Below are positions 51,028-60,628 of a DNA stretch of 64,000 bases, piece after piece; position 1 is the first letter of the stretch, and every line of letters begins with the position of its first letter. Below the pieces are notes generated by a model, which saw nothing but the letters and a program-made list of their open reading frames with translations, made no database searches and was not told the origin of the DNA. Source of the DNA: Halobacillus fulvus (GTDB lineage Bacteria > Bacillota > Bacilli > Bacillales > Halobacillaceae); NCBI GenBank assembly GCA_004078665.1, contig SCFO01000002.1, forward strand, positions 310,001 to 374,000, in the 5' to 3' direction. A program made the position numbers and the translations under genes.

Positions 51028-52668
51028 TCAATTCGGCTCCTTTTCTAAAACTTGATGGAAAATATAAATCGCAATTCCGCTAATCACAACGATGATGATG
51101 GAAGCGAGAGAGGCTTCATGAATCTGTTCATCACCTGCGTATTGGAAAGCTTGCGTCGATAACGTGTCAAAATTGAATGGGCGTAAAATCAAAGTTAACG
51201 GCAGCTCTTTTAATATCTCAATGAAAGATAGGATGAATCCACTGATCAGCGGGCCTTTAATCATTCTTAGGTCGACTTTGAAAAAGGTTTTCGTCATATT
51301 CATCCCAAGCATACGAGAGGCTTCTGTGAATTTATTTCCGATTTTATCAAACCCGGATTCCACTGAATTATACCCGACGGCTAGAAAACGGATGACATAA
51401 GCTGAAATTAACATAAATAAGCTCGTACTTAGAAATAAGGTCGGCTCCATACCAATCGATTCATAAAAGCTGAACAGCAGGTTGTCAATGTCAATAAAAA
51501 CGGTACTGATTCCGACTGCAATCACTGCCCCTGGGATTGAATACCCAAGAATGGTGACACGAGCTGCAGATTTCGAGAAAAAGCTTTGGTGCATCCTTGA
51601 AAAGTTGGCGATAATGACGGCAAATACACTGATCATTGCTGCGCCAATGAATGAAACAAGCAGTGAATTTTGAATCAGTGTTGTAAATTCTGGTGACGCG
51701 ATTTTATCAAACGTCAAAAACATCCAATCCAAGAGCTGAATGAAAGGAATCAAGAAACCGAGTGAAAAGATGAAAAGGCAGTAGCTGAAAGCTGTCCAAG
51801 CCTTTCTCCCTTTTAACTGAATAGGGTTTAAAGGACGCACTTTAGCAGTTGTATTGCTGTATTTTTTCCTTCCGCGAAGAAGCTTTTCAATAATTAGAAC
51901 GGCAAATACGATAAACATGAGCGTAGCAGACAGCTTGATCGCAGAGTTAATATCATTCATGCCGAACCATGTTTGGAAAATCGCTGTACTGAACGTCGGA
52001 ACACCAAAGTACTGAACGAGTCCATAATCGTTCAAAACTTCGAGCAGCACAAGGCTGGTTCCACCAACGATCGCTCCCCTTGAGATGGGAAGAACAATTC
52101 TGAAATAGACTTCCCATGCATTCCTTCCCAACAGTCGAGCATTTTCGATTAAAGAAGCTGACTGATTGGCGAGAAAGGCGCGTGTAATGGTGAACACATA
52201 TGGGAACAAAAACAGCGTAAAAATGAATACAGCACCGGGCAGTGTCAAAATATCAAAGTATTTTTGATCCACTGAAATTCCAAACTGATTTCTAAGAGTG
52301 GTTTGAATGACGCCGGTATAGTTCAGGATCCCGTTGTAAGTGTACCCCGCAATATAAGGAGGGATCGCAAGGGGCAAGATCAATGCCCACTTAAAGAACT
52401 TCTTCATAGGAAAATCATAAGCCGATACAAGCCAAGCAAGACTGGTACCGAGGAAAATCGCCAATATTCCAGTGAATATCATAATCAGACTCGTGTTTTT
52501 CAGTAGATCAGGAAGAATGAATTCCTGGATGTGCTCCCAGTTGTCCGCTTCTTGTGTAAAGAAATTAATTAAAATACTGACATTGGGGAGTAGGATTAAA
52601 ACGACGATGATCAGGCTTAGCCATGTCCATATGTTTATATATCCTGGTAGTTTGCGTATAAGCTTCAA
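51028..52668 (-). CDS. iron(III) ABC transporter permease
   Basis: The ~546-residue FbpB-type permease has about twelve transmembrane segments in two halves, each with an EAA loop (NARLLGRNAWEVYFRIVLP and EASRMLGMNMTKTFFKVDL). Start: a TTG at 52668 has AAAGGA at 9 nt and is preferred over the GTG at 52677, which lies one base from that site. It is followed by the ATPase gene. A leader hairpin (52707-52744) and a Fur box (52758-52776) precede it, so it has a promoter separate from the binding protein gene. Confidence 0.88.
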   Translation of the reverse strand: MKLIRKLPGYINIWTWLSLIIVVLILLPNVSILINFFTQEADNWEHIQEFILPDLLKNTSLIMIFTGILAIFLGTSLAWLVSAYDFPMKKFFKWALILPLAIPPYIAGYTYNGILNYTGVIQTTLRNQFGISVDQKYFDILTLPGAVFIFTLFLFPYVFTITRAFLANQSASLIENARLLGRNAWEVYFRIVLPISRGAIVGGTSLVLLEVLNDYGLVQYFGVPTFSTAIFQTWFGMNDINSAIKLSATLMFIVFAVLIIEKLLRGRKKYSNTTAKVRPLNPIQLKGRKAWTAFSYCLFIFSLGFLIPFIQLLDWMFLTFDKIASPEFTTLIQNSLLVSFIGAAMISVFAVIIANFSRMHQSFFSKSAARVTILGYSIPGAVIAVGISTVFIDIDNLLFSFYESIGMEPTLFLSTSLFMLISAYVIRFLAVGYNSVESGFDKIGNKFTEASRMLGMNMTKTFFKVDLRMIKGPLISGFILSFIEILKELPLTLILRPFNFDTLSTQAFQYAGDEQIHEASLASIIIVVISGIAIYIFHQVLEKEPN

Positions 52669-52706
52669 AAGGGACACGTCCTTTAATGCAACAGGTTGAG
52701 ATCAAC

Positions 52707-52744
52707 CTTGACCGAAAGAAACACGTATGCATCCTTCGGTCAAG
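52707..52744. repeat. leader inverted repeat before the iron permease
   Basis: CTTGACCGAA and TTCGGTCAAG form a perfect 10-bp stem with an 18-nt loop in the 5' untranslated region. No T-run follows, so it is not a standard terminator. Confidence 0.65.
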
Positions 52745-52757
52745 ACTGACCATCAAT

Positions 52758-52776
52758 GATAATGATAACAGTTCTC
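52758..52776. promoter_or_regulatory. Fur box before the iron permease
   Basis: GATAATGATAACAGTTCTC matches the 19-bp Fur consensus GATAATGATAATCATTATC at about 14 positions. Confidence 0.7.
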
Positions 52777-52791
52777 AATTGTTTTGTATAT

Positions 52792-52824
52792 AAAAAAAGT
52801 ACCGCTCCTCAAGGGAACGGTACT
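52792..52824 (-). terminator. terminator of the iron-binding protein gene
   Basis: AGTACCG pairs with CGGTACT; on the minus strand TTTTTTTA follows. Confidence 0.8.
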
Positions 52825-52833
52825 CTTTATGAA

Positions 52834-53943
52834 TTACTGCCAGCCAACCTCATTCATGATTTGGATAGCTCTTTCATTGTTTTCACCAAGCTCAGAAAGG
52901 TTTAAGTCCTGTGCTTTGAATTCTCCCCAGCTTTGAAGCAATTCGGCAGCTTCAACGTTCGGGTTGACCGGATACTCATAGTTCGCTTCAGCAAACTGTT
53001 CCTGAGCTGCTTCTGTTGTCAGGAATTCCATGAACTGTTGAGCGTTCTCCTGGTTCTTGCTGCTTGCAGTCATTCCGATACCACTGATGTTGACATGCGT
53101 ACCTGTCGTATCCTGGTTAGGGAAAATAATGCCTAGCTGTTCAGCTACTTTCACTTCTTCTTCATCTTCAGAGTTCAACATTTTGCCAAGGTAGTATGTG
53201 TTCATAACGGCTACATCACCTTCGCCGGCAATCACGGCTTTAGCCTGATCACGGTCTCCGCCTTTAGGAGCACGCGCCATGTTATCTACGATGCCTTGAG
53301 CCCATTCTTTTGCTGCTTCTTCACCATCAAGTGCAATCATAGAAGCAAGTAGAGATTGGTTGTAGATGTTAGATGAAGAACGGATCAATACTTTATCCTG
53401 GAATTCATCTTTCGTTAAATCAGCATAAGTTTGAATATCTTCAGGGTTTACCGTTTCTTTATTATAAACAATCACACGCGCACGTTTCGTCAAGCCGAAC
53501 CATTGACTTTCTTCGTCACGAAGGTTCTCTGGAATATTTTCATTCAATGTTTCGCTGTCTACTTGCTGTAGTAGGTCCATTGATTTCGCGCGGTGAAGAC
53601 GACCGGCATCAGCAGTCATTAGAAGGTCTGCCTCAGAAGCTTTTCCTTCACGATCCAGACGGGCGATCAGTTCATCGTCGTCTCCTTGAATAACATTTAC
53701 TTCAATACCAGTTTCCTCTGTAAATTGGTCGTAGAGTTCTTGGTCTGTTTCATAGTGACGTCCAGTGTATAGGTTTACTTCTCCACCGGATTCTTCAGAA
53801 GCATTCTCTTCAGAGTTGCTTGCTTCTTCCGTCGTTTCTTCTTCGTTGGTGTTATCTGTTTGTCCTTCTTCAGTTGAGTTCCCGCATGCTGCAAGGATTG
53901 TAAGAAGGAGAATAAATCCTACTAACATCAATTTGTTTCTCAT
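52834..53943 (-). CDS. iron(III)-binding lipoprotein of the ABC transporter
   Basis: The 369-residue substrate-binding protein has a lipoprotein signal with lipobox LAAC (Cys20) and a low-complexity acidic linker (TEEGQ...EESGGE, to about residue 55). The FutA/FbpA fold follows, starting VNLYTGRHYETDQELYDQFT. The C-terminal iron-ligand tyrosine region is represented by ANYEYPVNP. It captures ferric iron outside the membrane. ATG at 53943 follows AAGGAG at 8 nt. The promoter region carries two Fur boxes. Confidence 0.92.
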   Translation of the reverse strand: MRNKLMLVGFILLLTILAACGNSTEEGQTDNTNEEETTEEASNSEENASEESGGEVNLYTGRHYETDQELYDQFTEETGIEVNVIQGDDDELIARLDREGKASEADLLMTADAGRLHRAKSMDLLQQVDSETLNENIPENLRDEESQWFGLTKRARVIVYNKETVNPEDIQTYADLTKDEFQDKVLIRSSSNIYNQSLLASMIALDGEEAAKEWAQGIVDNMARAPKGGDRDQAKAVIAGEGDVAVMNTYYLGKMLNSEDEEEVKVAEQLGIIFPNQDTTGTHVNISGIGMTASSKNQENAQQFMEFLTTEAAQEQFAEANYEYPVNPNVEAAELLQSWGEFKAQDLNLSELGENNERAIQIMNEVGWQ

Positions 53944-53975
53944 CTGTTCCACTCCTTATGTAAAATGTTTTTAAA

Positions 53976-53990
53976 TGAAAATGATTTTCA
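53976..53990. promoter_or_regulatory. Fur box, proximal
   Basis: TGAAAATGATTTTCA is a perfect 7-1-7 palindrome close to TGATAATNATTATCA, 33 bp before the iron-binding protein ATG. Confidence 0.75.
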
Positions 53991-54009
53991 ATACCAATTA
54001 CCATTCTAC

Positions 54010-54024
54010 TGATAATCATTCTCA
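54010..54024. promoter_or_regulatory. Fur box, distal, over the promoter
   Basis: TGATAATCATTCTCA matches the 7-1-7 Fur core with one mismatch. On the minus strand it lies between TTGACT (-35) and TAGAAT (-10), spaced 16 nt. Confidence 0.8.
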
Positions 54025-54240
54025 AGTCAAGCCTTAATGGCACATTTTTTGAAAATTTCCTACAACCACTGTTGAAGATCCAGTCCTGATATCCAGCTAT
54101 AACCATTGATTGTAGCGCTTTTCCTTGGTAAAGTGATTTTTGGTTATAAACGTAAAGAACGACCCGGTTTATTTTTTTAAGAAAAAGGGAACTGCTCTTG
54201 AAATGGTAATTATTTGAATATTATTAAATGGAGGTTGGAC

Positions 54241-55680
54241 ATGTTGGAGCAAATCATAAGTCAGTTAAATAACTGGATGTGGGGATACATACTTGTGGGG
54301 GCTTTGCTAGGGTTAGGGCTATGGTTTTCCATTAAACTGAATTTCGCCCAGTTCCGGTACATTCCGGAGATGGTGAGGGTTCTTTTTGATAAGAGATCCC
54401 TTTCGGCAGAAGGAAAGAAAGGAACTTCTGCATTTCAGGCTTTTGCCATCAGTACGGCTTCCCGTGTAGGTACAGGGAACCTGGCGGGTGTAGCCGCAGC
54501 GATTTCAATCGGTGGACCTGGAGCCGTTTTCTGGATGTGGCTCGTCGCTATCTTAGGAGGAGCATCCAGTTTTATCGAAAGTACACTTGCTCAGATTTAC
54601 AAAACACCAGAGAAGAATCAATACCGCGGAGGCCCAGCTTATTATATTGAAAAAGGTCTGAAAAACCGCAAATTAGGGATTGTCTTTGCGATTACGATTA
54701 CTTTTACTTATGGACTGGTTTTCAGCTCGGTTCAATCGAATACAATTCGCTCAGCTTTTGAGAATTCCTTTGATACCGGAAGATTTACGATAGGGGCGAT
54801 TTTAGTTGTCCTCGTCGCCGTCATCATTTTTGGAGGACTAAAGCGTATCGCTCAGGTTGTTCAGTACATCATTCCGATTATGGCCATCTTTTATATCATT
54901 CTAGCCGCGTATGTTTTATTTGCGAACATCACTCTTATTCCGAACATGATCGGTCAGATTTTCTTAGGCGCTTTCGGCATAAGGGAGTTTGCTGGAGGTA
55001 CATTTGGAGCAATGGTGCTAATCGGAGTCCAGCGTGGTCTGTTTTCTAACGAAGCGGGTATGGGTAGTGCGCCGAACGCAGCCGCTACTTCCGAAGTAAC
55101 GCACCCAGTCAAACAGGGACTGATTCAAACGCTCGGTGTTTTCACAGATACATTGCTGATATGTAGTGCGACAGCCGTCATCATCCTGTTTGCAGGAGAT
55201 TATGAGGGAACACAGTTGGATGGTATTCAGCTGACTCAAGCAGCTTTTGAATCACAGCTTGGAACATGGGCCGCCATCTTTATTGCGATTGCCATCTTCC
55301 TGTTCGCCTTCAGCTCAATTGTCGGAAACTACTATTATGGTGAAACGAATATTGAGTTCATCCGGACGAACAAGACGAGCATTTTCATTTATCGTCTGGC
55401 TGTCCTCGCGATGGTCATGTTCGGTGCTATTGCTGAATTCAGCCTTGTCTGGTCGTTAGCCGATCTGACAATGGGAATCATGGCTCTCATTAACCTTTAT
55501 GCGATATTCAGGCTTTCCTCGATCGCCTATGCCGCATTAAAGGATTACAAGAGACAAAAGCAAGAAGGGAAAGACCCTGTATTCTACCAGGATCACCTTC
55601 CTGGAGTTGAGGGCATGGAATATTGGAGACGGGACCAAGACATAGCCTCTCCAGGAGAACAAAAACAAGCCGAAAGATAA
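54241..55680 (+). CDS. alanine/glycine:sodium symporter (AGCS family)
   Basis: The 479-residue integral membrane protein imports alanine or glycine with sodium. Family blocks are GTGNLAGVAAAISIGGPGAVFWMW, GGPAYYIEKGL, and GLFSNEAGMGSAPNAAATSE (each shown in part), with about ten hydrophobic segments. ATG at 54241 follows GGAGG at 5 nt; an earlier in-frame ATG at 54214 lacks a site. Single gene with a strong terminator. It is divergent from the iron-binding protein gene. Sodium coupling suits a halophile, though the family is widespread. Confidence 0.93.
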   Translation: MLEQIISQLNNWMWGYILVGALLGLGLWFSIKLNFAQFRYIPEMVRVLFDKRSLSAEGKKGTSAFQAFAISTASRVGTGNLAGVAAAISIGGPGAVFWMWLVAILGGASSFIESTLAQIYKTPEKNQYRGGPAYYIEKGLKNRKLGIVFAITITFTYGLVFSSVQSNTIRSAFENSFDTGRFTIGAILVVLVAVIIFGGLKRIAQVVQYIIPIMAIFYIILAAYVLFANITLIPNMIGQIFLGAFGIREFAGGTFGAMVLIGVQRGLFSNEAGMGSAPNAAATSEVTHPVKQGLIQTLGVFTDTLLICSATAVIILFAGDYEGTQLDGIQLTQAAFESQLGTWAAIFIAIAIFLFAFSSIVGNYYYGETNIEFIRTNKTSIFIYRLAVLAMVMFGAIAEFSLVWSLADLTMGIMALINLYAIFRLSSIAYAALKDYKRQKQEGKDPVFYQDHLPGVEGMEYWRRDQDIASPGEQKQAER

Positions 55681-55690
55681 TTCATCAACC

Positions 55691-55718
55691 AACCACCTGG
55701 AACTACCAGGTGGTTTTT
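55691..55718 (+). terminator. terminator of the AGCS gene
   Basis: AACCACCTGG pairs with CCAGGTGGTT, then TTT. Confidence 0.9.
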
Positions 55719-55761
55719 AAAGATGTTCTGTGAAAATAAAGGGTCTTGTTTTGGACTATTC

Positions 55762-55925
55762 ATTCCGTATTCTCAAAATGTGGGGTAGGTACGGGCAATT
55801 ACTCGCTTTCCATGGGCGGGCGCTGAGCTTCCTCGGGCTAAGCCCTCCGGGATCTCAGCCTTCCCTATCCTCCCATAGGAGTCTCGCAATTGCCCGTACC
55901 TCCTACGTTTTTGAAGCTAACGGAA
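55762..55925 (-). repeat. dispersed fold-back element, copy H
   Basis: Ends ATTCCGT and AACGGAA. Arms GTAGGTACGGGCAATT and AATTGCCCGTACCTCCTAC pair. Interior on the minus strand: GCGAGACTCCTATGGGAGG, GGCTGAGATCCCGGAGG, GAGGAAGCTCAGCGCCCGCC and CATGGAAAGCGAG. Confidence 0.9.
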
Positions 55926-56009
55926 CTTTCATTTTAAGAGGATCCTTCCAGTCTCCACTTCTCTAGGGTCGTGGAGGAATAATAGTTTTATGTAGCAGTC
56001 AATTTCAGT

Positions 56010-56064
56010 GGGATGCCTGGGAAACGGTCCGCCGCAGGAAAGCGAGCCGTTTCCCAGGCATCCC
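56010..56064 (+). repeat. dispersed fold-back element, collapsed copy I
   Basis: GGGATGCCTGGGAAACGG and its exact complement form a perfect 18-bp stem around CCGCCGCAGGAAAGCGAG, the loop retaining the GGAAAGCGAG motif of the full copies. The rest of the interior is missing. Confidence 0.8.
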
Positions 56065-56164
56065 TTCTCTCATTTTAATCAACAGCGAACTTGATGTTTT
56101 TCTAATACGAATTTTTCTATGGTACGATAAACAATAGAGATTGAATTCAAAAGGAATGAGCAGG

Positions 56165-58060
56165 ATGAGCATATTATCAGTCGAACAGCTAACCAAAAGT
56201 TTTGGAGATAAAGATCTATTCAACGATTTATCTTTTACCATCACTAACCATCAAAGGATCGGGTTGATCGGAGTGAATGGCACGGGTAAATCCACTTTGA
56301 TGAAAGTCATCGCCGGCATTGACTCAGCCGATACTGGAAACATGGATCATGCAAAAGATTTCACCATCGAATACCTTCCACAGGAGCCAGAACTGGAACA
56401 AGAAAAAACGGTACTCGAGCAAATTTATTATGGAGATTCTGTCATGATGGTGACCCTAAGACAGTATGAACAGGTCTTACAGGAGCTTGCAGAGAGGCCA
56501 GAAGACTCTGCAGTACAGGAGCGCATGCTTTCTCTCCAGCAAAAAATGGATGAGACAGAGGCATGGGAAGCAAGTACTGCAGCCAAAACGATTTTGTCTA
56601 AATTAGGAATCGAATCTTATCAGAAGAAAGTGAAAGAGTTGTCCGGAGGTCAGAAAAAGCGGGTCGCGATTGCGAAAGCCTTGATCCAGCCGGCTGACCT
56701 GCTTCTATTGGATGAACCGACAAACCATTTGGATAATGAAACGATCGAATGGCTGGAAGAATATTTGTCTTCTTATAAGGGCTCTCTCATTGTCGTGACT
56801 CACGATCGGTATTTTTTGAACCGGGTAACGAATTTGATTTACGAGCTGGATGGGGGAAACCTCTATATTTATGAGGGAAATTATGAGACCTTCCTTGAAA
56901 AGAAAGCAGAACGTGAAGAATGGGAAAAGCAGGCGGAACAGAAACACCGTAACGCATTGAAAAAAGAATTAGCATGGCTGAAAGCGGGGGTCAAAGCACG
57001 AACGACGAAACAGAAAGCCCGCAAGCAGAGAGTGGAAGCCATGAAGGAGGAAACATTCTCTACTGACCAGCAGCAGGTCGAAATGGCGATTGGATCGAAG
57101 CGGCTTGGGAACGATGTCATCGAACTTCAAGGGGTGAGCCATGCTTTTGAAAATCAGACCATCGTCCAGAACTTTGACTATTTAGTGGTACCTGGAGATC
57201 GACTTGGAATCATCGGACCGAATGGATCTGGGAAGACGACACTCCTGAATATTATGGCGGAGCGGATGGCGCCTGATGAAGGAGAAGTTCGAATCGGATC
57301 GACCGTCAAAATCGGCTATTATACACAGGATCATGAAGAGCTGGACGGTTCGCTGAAGGTGATTGAATATATCAAGGAAGTCGCGGAAGTCATGCACACA
57401 GCGGACGGGGATGTGGTGACAGCTGAGCAGATGCTTGAGCGGTTCCTATTTCCACGTTCCCAGCAGTGGACATACATCCGAAGACTATCCGGAGGCGAAA
57501 AGCGCCGTCTTTATTTACTGCGTGTATTGATGAGTGAACCGAATGTTCTGTTTCTTGATGAACCGACAAACGATCTCGATACAGAGACCCTAAGCGTATT
57601 AGAAGATTATTTAGAGCAATTTCCTGGTGTTGTCATCACCGTTTCGCACGATCGCTATTTCCTCGACCGCGTCGTCGATCAGCTTCTTGCTTTTGAAGGG
57701 GAATCAGAACCTCGTCGTTTTTACGGAAACTACACAGAATATCTGGAGACTAGAAAAGAAGAGCACAAACAAAACCAGGCTGTGAAGAAGGCGGAGTCAG
57801 CTCAGGAAGAAACGCGAAGGAATAACCGTAAGCGTAAGCTGTCTTATAAAGAGAAACAGGAGTGGGAAACGATTGAAGATGAAATTGCGGAGCTTGAGGA
57901 AGAGTTAGAATCGATTGCATCCGAAATTGAAGCCTCAGGCAGTGATGCCGGGAAAGCCCAAGAACTGTTTCAGAGACAGGGTGAGGTCGAACAAGACTTG
58001 GAAGCCAAAATGGAACGCTGGGAAGAGCTATCGCTTATTGTGGAAGAGAGTAACGGATGA
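56165..58060 (+). CDS. yfmR: ABC-F ATPase, YfmR/Uup type
   Basis: The 631-residue soluble protein has two ABC domains with Walker A GVNGTGKST and GPNGSGKTT, signatures LSGGQKKR and LSGGEKRR, and Walker B LLLDEPTNHLD and LFLDEPTNDLD. A charged linker lies between (about 230-300). The C-terminal coiled coil (about 535-631) is typical of YfmR and Uup. ABC-F proteins act on the ribosome; YfmR helps relieve stalling. ATG at 56165 follows AAAAGGAATGAGC. Single gene. Confidence 0.9.
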   Translation: MSILSVEQLTKSFGDKDLFNDLSFTITNHQRIGLIGVNGTGKSTLMKVIAGIDSADTGNMDHAKDFTIEYLPQEPELEQEKTVLEQIYYGDSVMMVTLRQYEQVLQELAERPEDSAVQERMLSLQQKMDETEAWEASTAAKTILSKLGIESYQKKVKELSGGQKKRVAIAKALIQPADLLLLDEPTNHLDNETIEWLEEYLSSYKGSLIVVTHDRYFLNRVTNLIYELDGGNLYIYEGNYETFLEKKAEREEWEKQAEQKHRNALKKELAWLKAGVKARTTKQKARKQRVEAMKEETFSTDQQQVEMAIGSKRLGNDVIELQGVSHAFENQTIVQNFDYLVVPGDRLGIIGPNGSGKTTLLNIMAERMAPDEGEVRIGSTVKIGYYTQDHEELDGSLKVIEYIKEVAEVMHTADGDVVTAEQMLERFLFPRSQQWTYIRRLSGGEKRRLYLLRVLMSEPNVLFLDEPTNDLDTETLSVLEDYLEQFPGVVITVSHDRYFLDRVVDQLLAFEGESEPRRFYGNYTEYLETRKEEHKQNQAVKKAESAQEETRRNNRKRKLSYKEKQEWETIEDEIAELEEELESIASEIEASGSDAGKAQELFQRQGEVEQDLEAKMERWEELSLIVEESNG

Positions 58061-58151
58061 GGGACTTGATGATACATCAGGTCTCTTCTTTGTACTCCCA
58101 TAGCAAATATGGAATAATGAATACGGATACAACCACGAAGGAGGAGTACAT

Positions 58152-59399
58152 ATGAAAATGCCAAGCCATCATATGTTAGAAAAATATGCAGAACTAGCTT
58201 TGAAAACAGGTGTGAACCTTCAAAAGGATCAGTATTTAATGATCAACTCAACGATTGAAGGGGCAGAGTTTACCCGTGTGATCGTTCAAAAGGCTTTCGA
58301 AATGGGAGCGAAGGACGTTCACATTAATTGGGGAGACGATGCCATCACGCGTATGAAATATGAGTATGCCGATCAGGAAACATTATCGGACGTTCCTCAA
58401 TGGCAGAAGGATCAGTACACCTATTTCGCAGAAAATGGTGCTGCTATTCTCTCTGTCCGTTCAACTGATCCAGACCTTCTTAAGGGTATTGATGCAGGCA
58501 AAATAGCTGCCGCAAATAAAGCGAGAGCAGAAGCGATGTCCGAATTCCGTAAATACACGATGAATGACCGGATTCAGTGGTCTATCGTCAGCATTCCAAT
58601 CCCGGCCTGGTCGCAAAAAATCTTCCCTGGAGAAGACGAAGATACAGCTGTTGAGAAGCTGTGGGAGCAAATCTTCAGCATCGTCCGTGTGGACAAAGAA
58701 GATCCAGTAGCTGCTTGGGAAGAGCACAACCAAACGCTAGTTACAGCTCGTGAATACTTGAATAAAAAACAATATAAGCAGCTTTCCTACACAGCACCTG
58801 GAACGAACCTGACGGTAGATCTTCCAAAAGGGCATATTTGGAAAGGTGGACCGGCGAAGACAGAAGGACAAGGTGTCCAGTTCAATCCGAACATGCCGAC
58901 AGAAGAAGTCTTCACCGCTCCTCACAAATATGGTGTCAATGGTACGGTTTCCAGTACGAAACCACTCAACTACGGTGGAAATGTCATCGATGATTTCTCC
59001 TTGACGTTCAAAGACGGCAAAGTGGTCGATTTCACGGCTAAAGAAGGAGAAGAGACACTGAAGCATTTGCTGGAAACAGATGAAGGCTCGCGTCGCCTAG
59101 GCGAATTGGCACTAGTTCCACACGAGTCGCCGATTTCCCAATCCGGGCTCATTTTCTACAACACGCTCTATGATGAGAATGCTTCCTGTCACCTTGCGTT
59201 AGGAAAAGCGTATCCGAACAATATGACAGGTGGATCGGATATGAATGAAGAGGAGCTTGATCAAGCAGGCGTCAACGACAGTCTTTCCCACGTCGACTTT
59301 ATGATGGGCTCAGGTGAGCTCGATATCGATGGTGTGTTAGAGGATGGAACAACAGAACCCGTTATGCGTAAAGGTAGCTGGGCGATTTCATTTGAATAA
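58152..59399 (+). CDS. ampS: aminopeptidase, M29 family
   Basis: The 415-residue metallo-aminopeptidase (AmpS/PepS type) removes N-terminal residues from peptides in the cytosol. The sequence runs MPSHHMLEKYAELALKTGVN, then VHINWGDDAITR. Metal-binding residues lie in the C-terminal half: PHESPIS, ENASCHLALGKAYP and HVDFMMGSGELDIDG contain the family's conserved Glu, His and Asp positions. ATG follows GGAGGAG. Single gene with a strong terminator. Confidence 0.92.
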   Translation: MKMPSHHMLEKYAELALKTGVNLQKDQYLMINSTIEGAEFTRVIVQKAFEMGAKDVHINWGDDAITRMKYEYADQETLSDVPQWQKDQYTYFAENGAAILSVRSTDPDLLKGIDAGKIAAANKARAEAMSEFRKYTMNDRIQWSIVSIPIPAWSQKIFPGEDEDTAVEKLWEQIFSIVRVDKEDPVAAWEEHNQTLVTAREYLNKKQYKQLSYTAPGTNLTVDLPKGHIWKGGPAKTEGQGVQFNPNMPTEEVFTAPHKYGVNGTVSSTKPLNYGGNVIDDFSLTFKDGKVVDFTAKEGEETLKHLLETDEGSRRLGELALVPHESPISQSGLIFYNTLYDENASCHLALGKAYPNNMTGGSDMNEEELDQAGVNDSLSHVDFMMGSGELDIDGVLEDGTTEPVMRKGSWAISFE

Positions 59400-59402
59400 A
59401 CA

Positions 59403-59437
59403 AAAAACGAGTATGGGCGATCCATACTCGTTTTTTT
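59403..59437 (+). terminator. terminator of ampS
   Basis: AAAAACGAGTATGG pairs with CCATACTCGTTTTT, perfect stem. Confidence 0.9.
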
Positions 59438-59442
59438 ATTGG

Positions 59443-59496
59443 TTATGCGTAAGCCAATACAGGTTTTTCATGATGGTGTAATACTTTTCTTCGCAT
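59443..59496 (-). CDS. possible 17-residue peptide
   Basis: A minus-strand ORF encodes MRRKVLHHHEKPVLAYA, with AAGGGAAGG about 6 nt before the ATG. It lies just after the anti-sigma-like gene on the same strand. No known family. It could be chance. Confidence 0.2.
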   Translation of the reverse strand: MRRKVLHHHEKPVLAYA

Positions 59497-59524
59497 GCAA
59501 ATCCTTCCCTTTTAGTTTGCCAAT

Positions 59525-60628
59525 TTAAAACCTGACATCAATGCCCTCAAATTGAAGCTTTTCATAGTTTGGAATAACGGTTTGGTCGAGTGTGACGATG
59601 TTTAGTGATTCTAATTGAAGAAGGTCCTCTACTGTTCCATCAAAATTGGAGTTTCTTATATTTAAGTATCGGACTTTTTGTAAACCTTCAGACATAGAAC
59701 TAAAATCTGATATTATGTCACCTATGAAGGTGATTTGTTCTAAATTTGGTAGATCCTTTAGGAGTTTTCCAGATATTTTGACATCGTTCAAATAGAGTAT
59801 ACGAAGTGCTTTCATGTACTTTAAGTACTCGGCATCTTCTTCGATCGTTAATGGTTCTCTGTGTGAGGCATCGATCGAAAGTTCTTCTAATGACAGTAAG
59901 TCGCTTCTTGTAAGAGAACCAGGAGACTTGTTAAGCGAATTTGCGACAGCTTGTTGAATTAAATCGGGCATTTTAACAGGCTGATCTGGATTTTTAACTT
60001 TAAGGAATTTTCCAATTGGGAGAATTGCATATTGTTCTTCTATTAGTTGCTCTCCATCTTCAGACAGATAACGAATTTTAACGGAGAATCCAGTTTCTTC
60101 CGATGGCCATTGTATTTGGAGATAAAGGCCTAAATCTCCATTTTGAAAAGGTTCAATGGTAGGGATTCCATCGCTTTCTTGAGGATCATACGAATCCGTC
60201 TTAAAGAAAACATATTCATCGTAAGGAGCATCGGGCTGTGACTCGATTTTCTCTCCTATTTCACGAAAGGATTCATCAACTTCATCCGGAAGGAACGGAG
60301 AAGTAAGCGTTTCTTGTATTTGATTGACAACATCCTGAACAGTTAACACTTCTTCTTTTTCCTTCTCTTCAGTAACAGGTGGTGGAGAAGGGGTGATAGA
60401 CGGGTCGGCGGCCGGGCTTTGGAAAGGGTTCCCGGTGTTCCATATATATGTGACACCACTTATTAAGAGCAATGTAATCACCAAAGTGACGACTTTAGGA
60501 ACAATGTGAATCCATGGACGCTTCTGGTTTTGTACCCCCTCATAAAAGCGTTGCCGATCTGAATTCGTGAACAACGGTTTTTCACTGATTTGACGGTTGA
60601 TCGCTTTTTCGATGTTTTTACGACTCAA
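59525..60628 (-). CDS. putative membrane anti-sigma factor with leucine-rich extracellular domain
   Basis: The 367-residue protein has a cytosolic N-terminus (1-40), one transmembrane segment (about 42-63) and a Pro/Ser/Thr linker (71-84). The large outside domain has a last part (about 250-367) with leucine-rich, repeat-like strands: LLSLEELSIDAS, MKALRILYLNDV, LPNLEQITFIGD, LQKVRYLNIRNS and LESLNIVTLDQT. TTG start, 9 nt after GGAGGG, overlapping the sigma gene by 11 nt. Anti-sigma role is inferred from topology and coupling; no zinc-binding anti-sigma motif is seen. Confidence 0.72.
   Translation of the reverse strand: MSRKNIEKAINRQISEKPLFTNSDRQRFYEGVQNQKRPWIHIVPKVVTLVITLLLISGVTYIWNTGNPFQSPAADPSITPSPPPVTEEKEKEEVLTVQDVVNQIQETLTSPFLPDEVDESFREIGEKIESQPDAPYDEYVFFKTDSYDPQESDGIPTIEPFQNGDLGLYLQIQWPSEETGFSVKIRYLSEDGEQLIEEQYAILPIGKFLKVKNPDQPVKMPDLIQQAVANSLNKSPGSLTRSDLLSLEELSIDASHREPLTIEEDAEYLKYMKALRILYLNDVKISGKLLKDLPNLEQITFIGDIISDFSSMSEGLQKVRYLNIRNSNFDGTVEDLLQLESLNIVTLDQTVIPNYEKLQFEGIDVRF

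Larger units (their letters stand above)
55719..56164. other. 446-bp gap with two fold-back elements
   Basis: Contains full copy H (55762-55925) and collapsed copy I (56010-56064). No gene seen. Confidence 0.75.
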
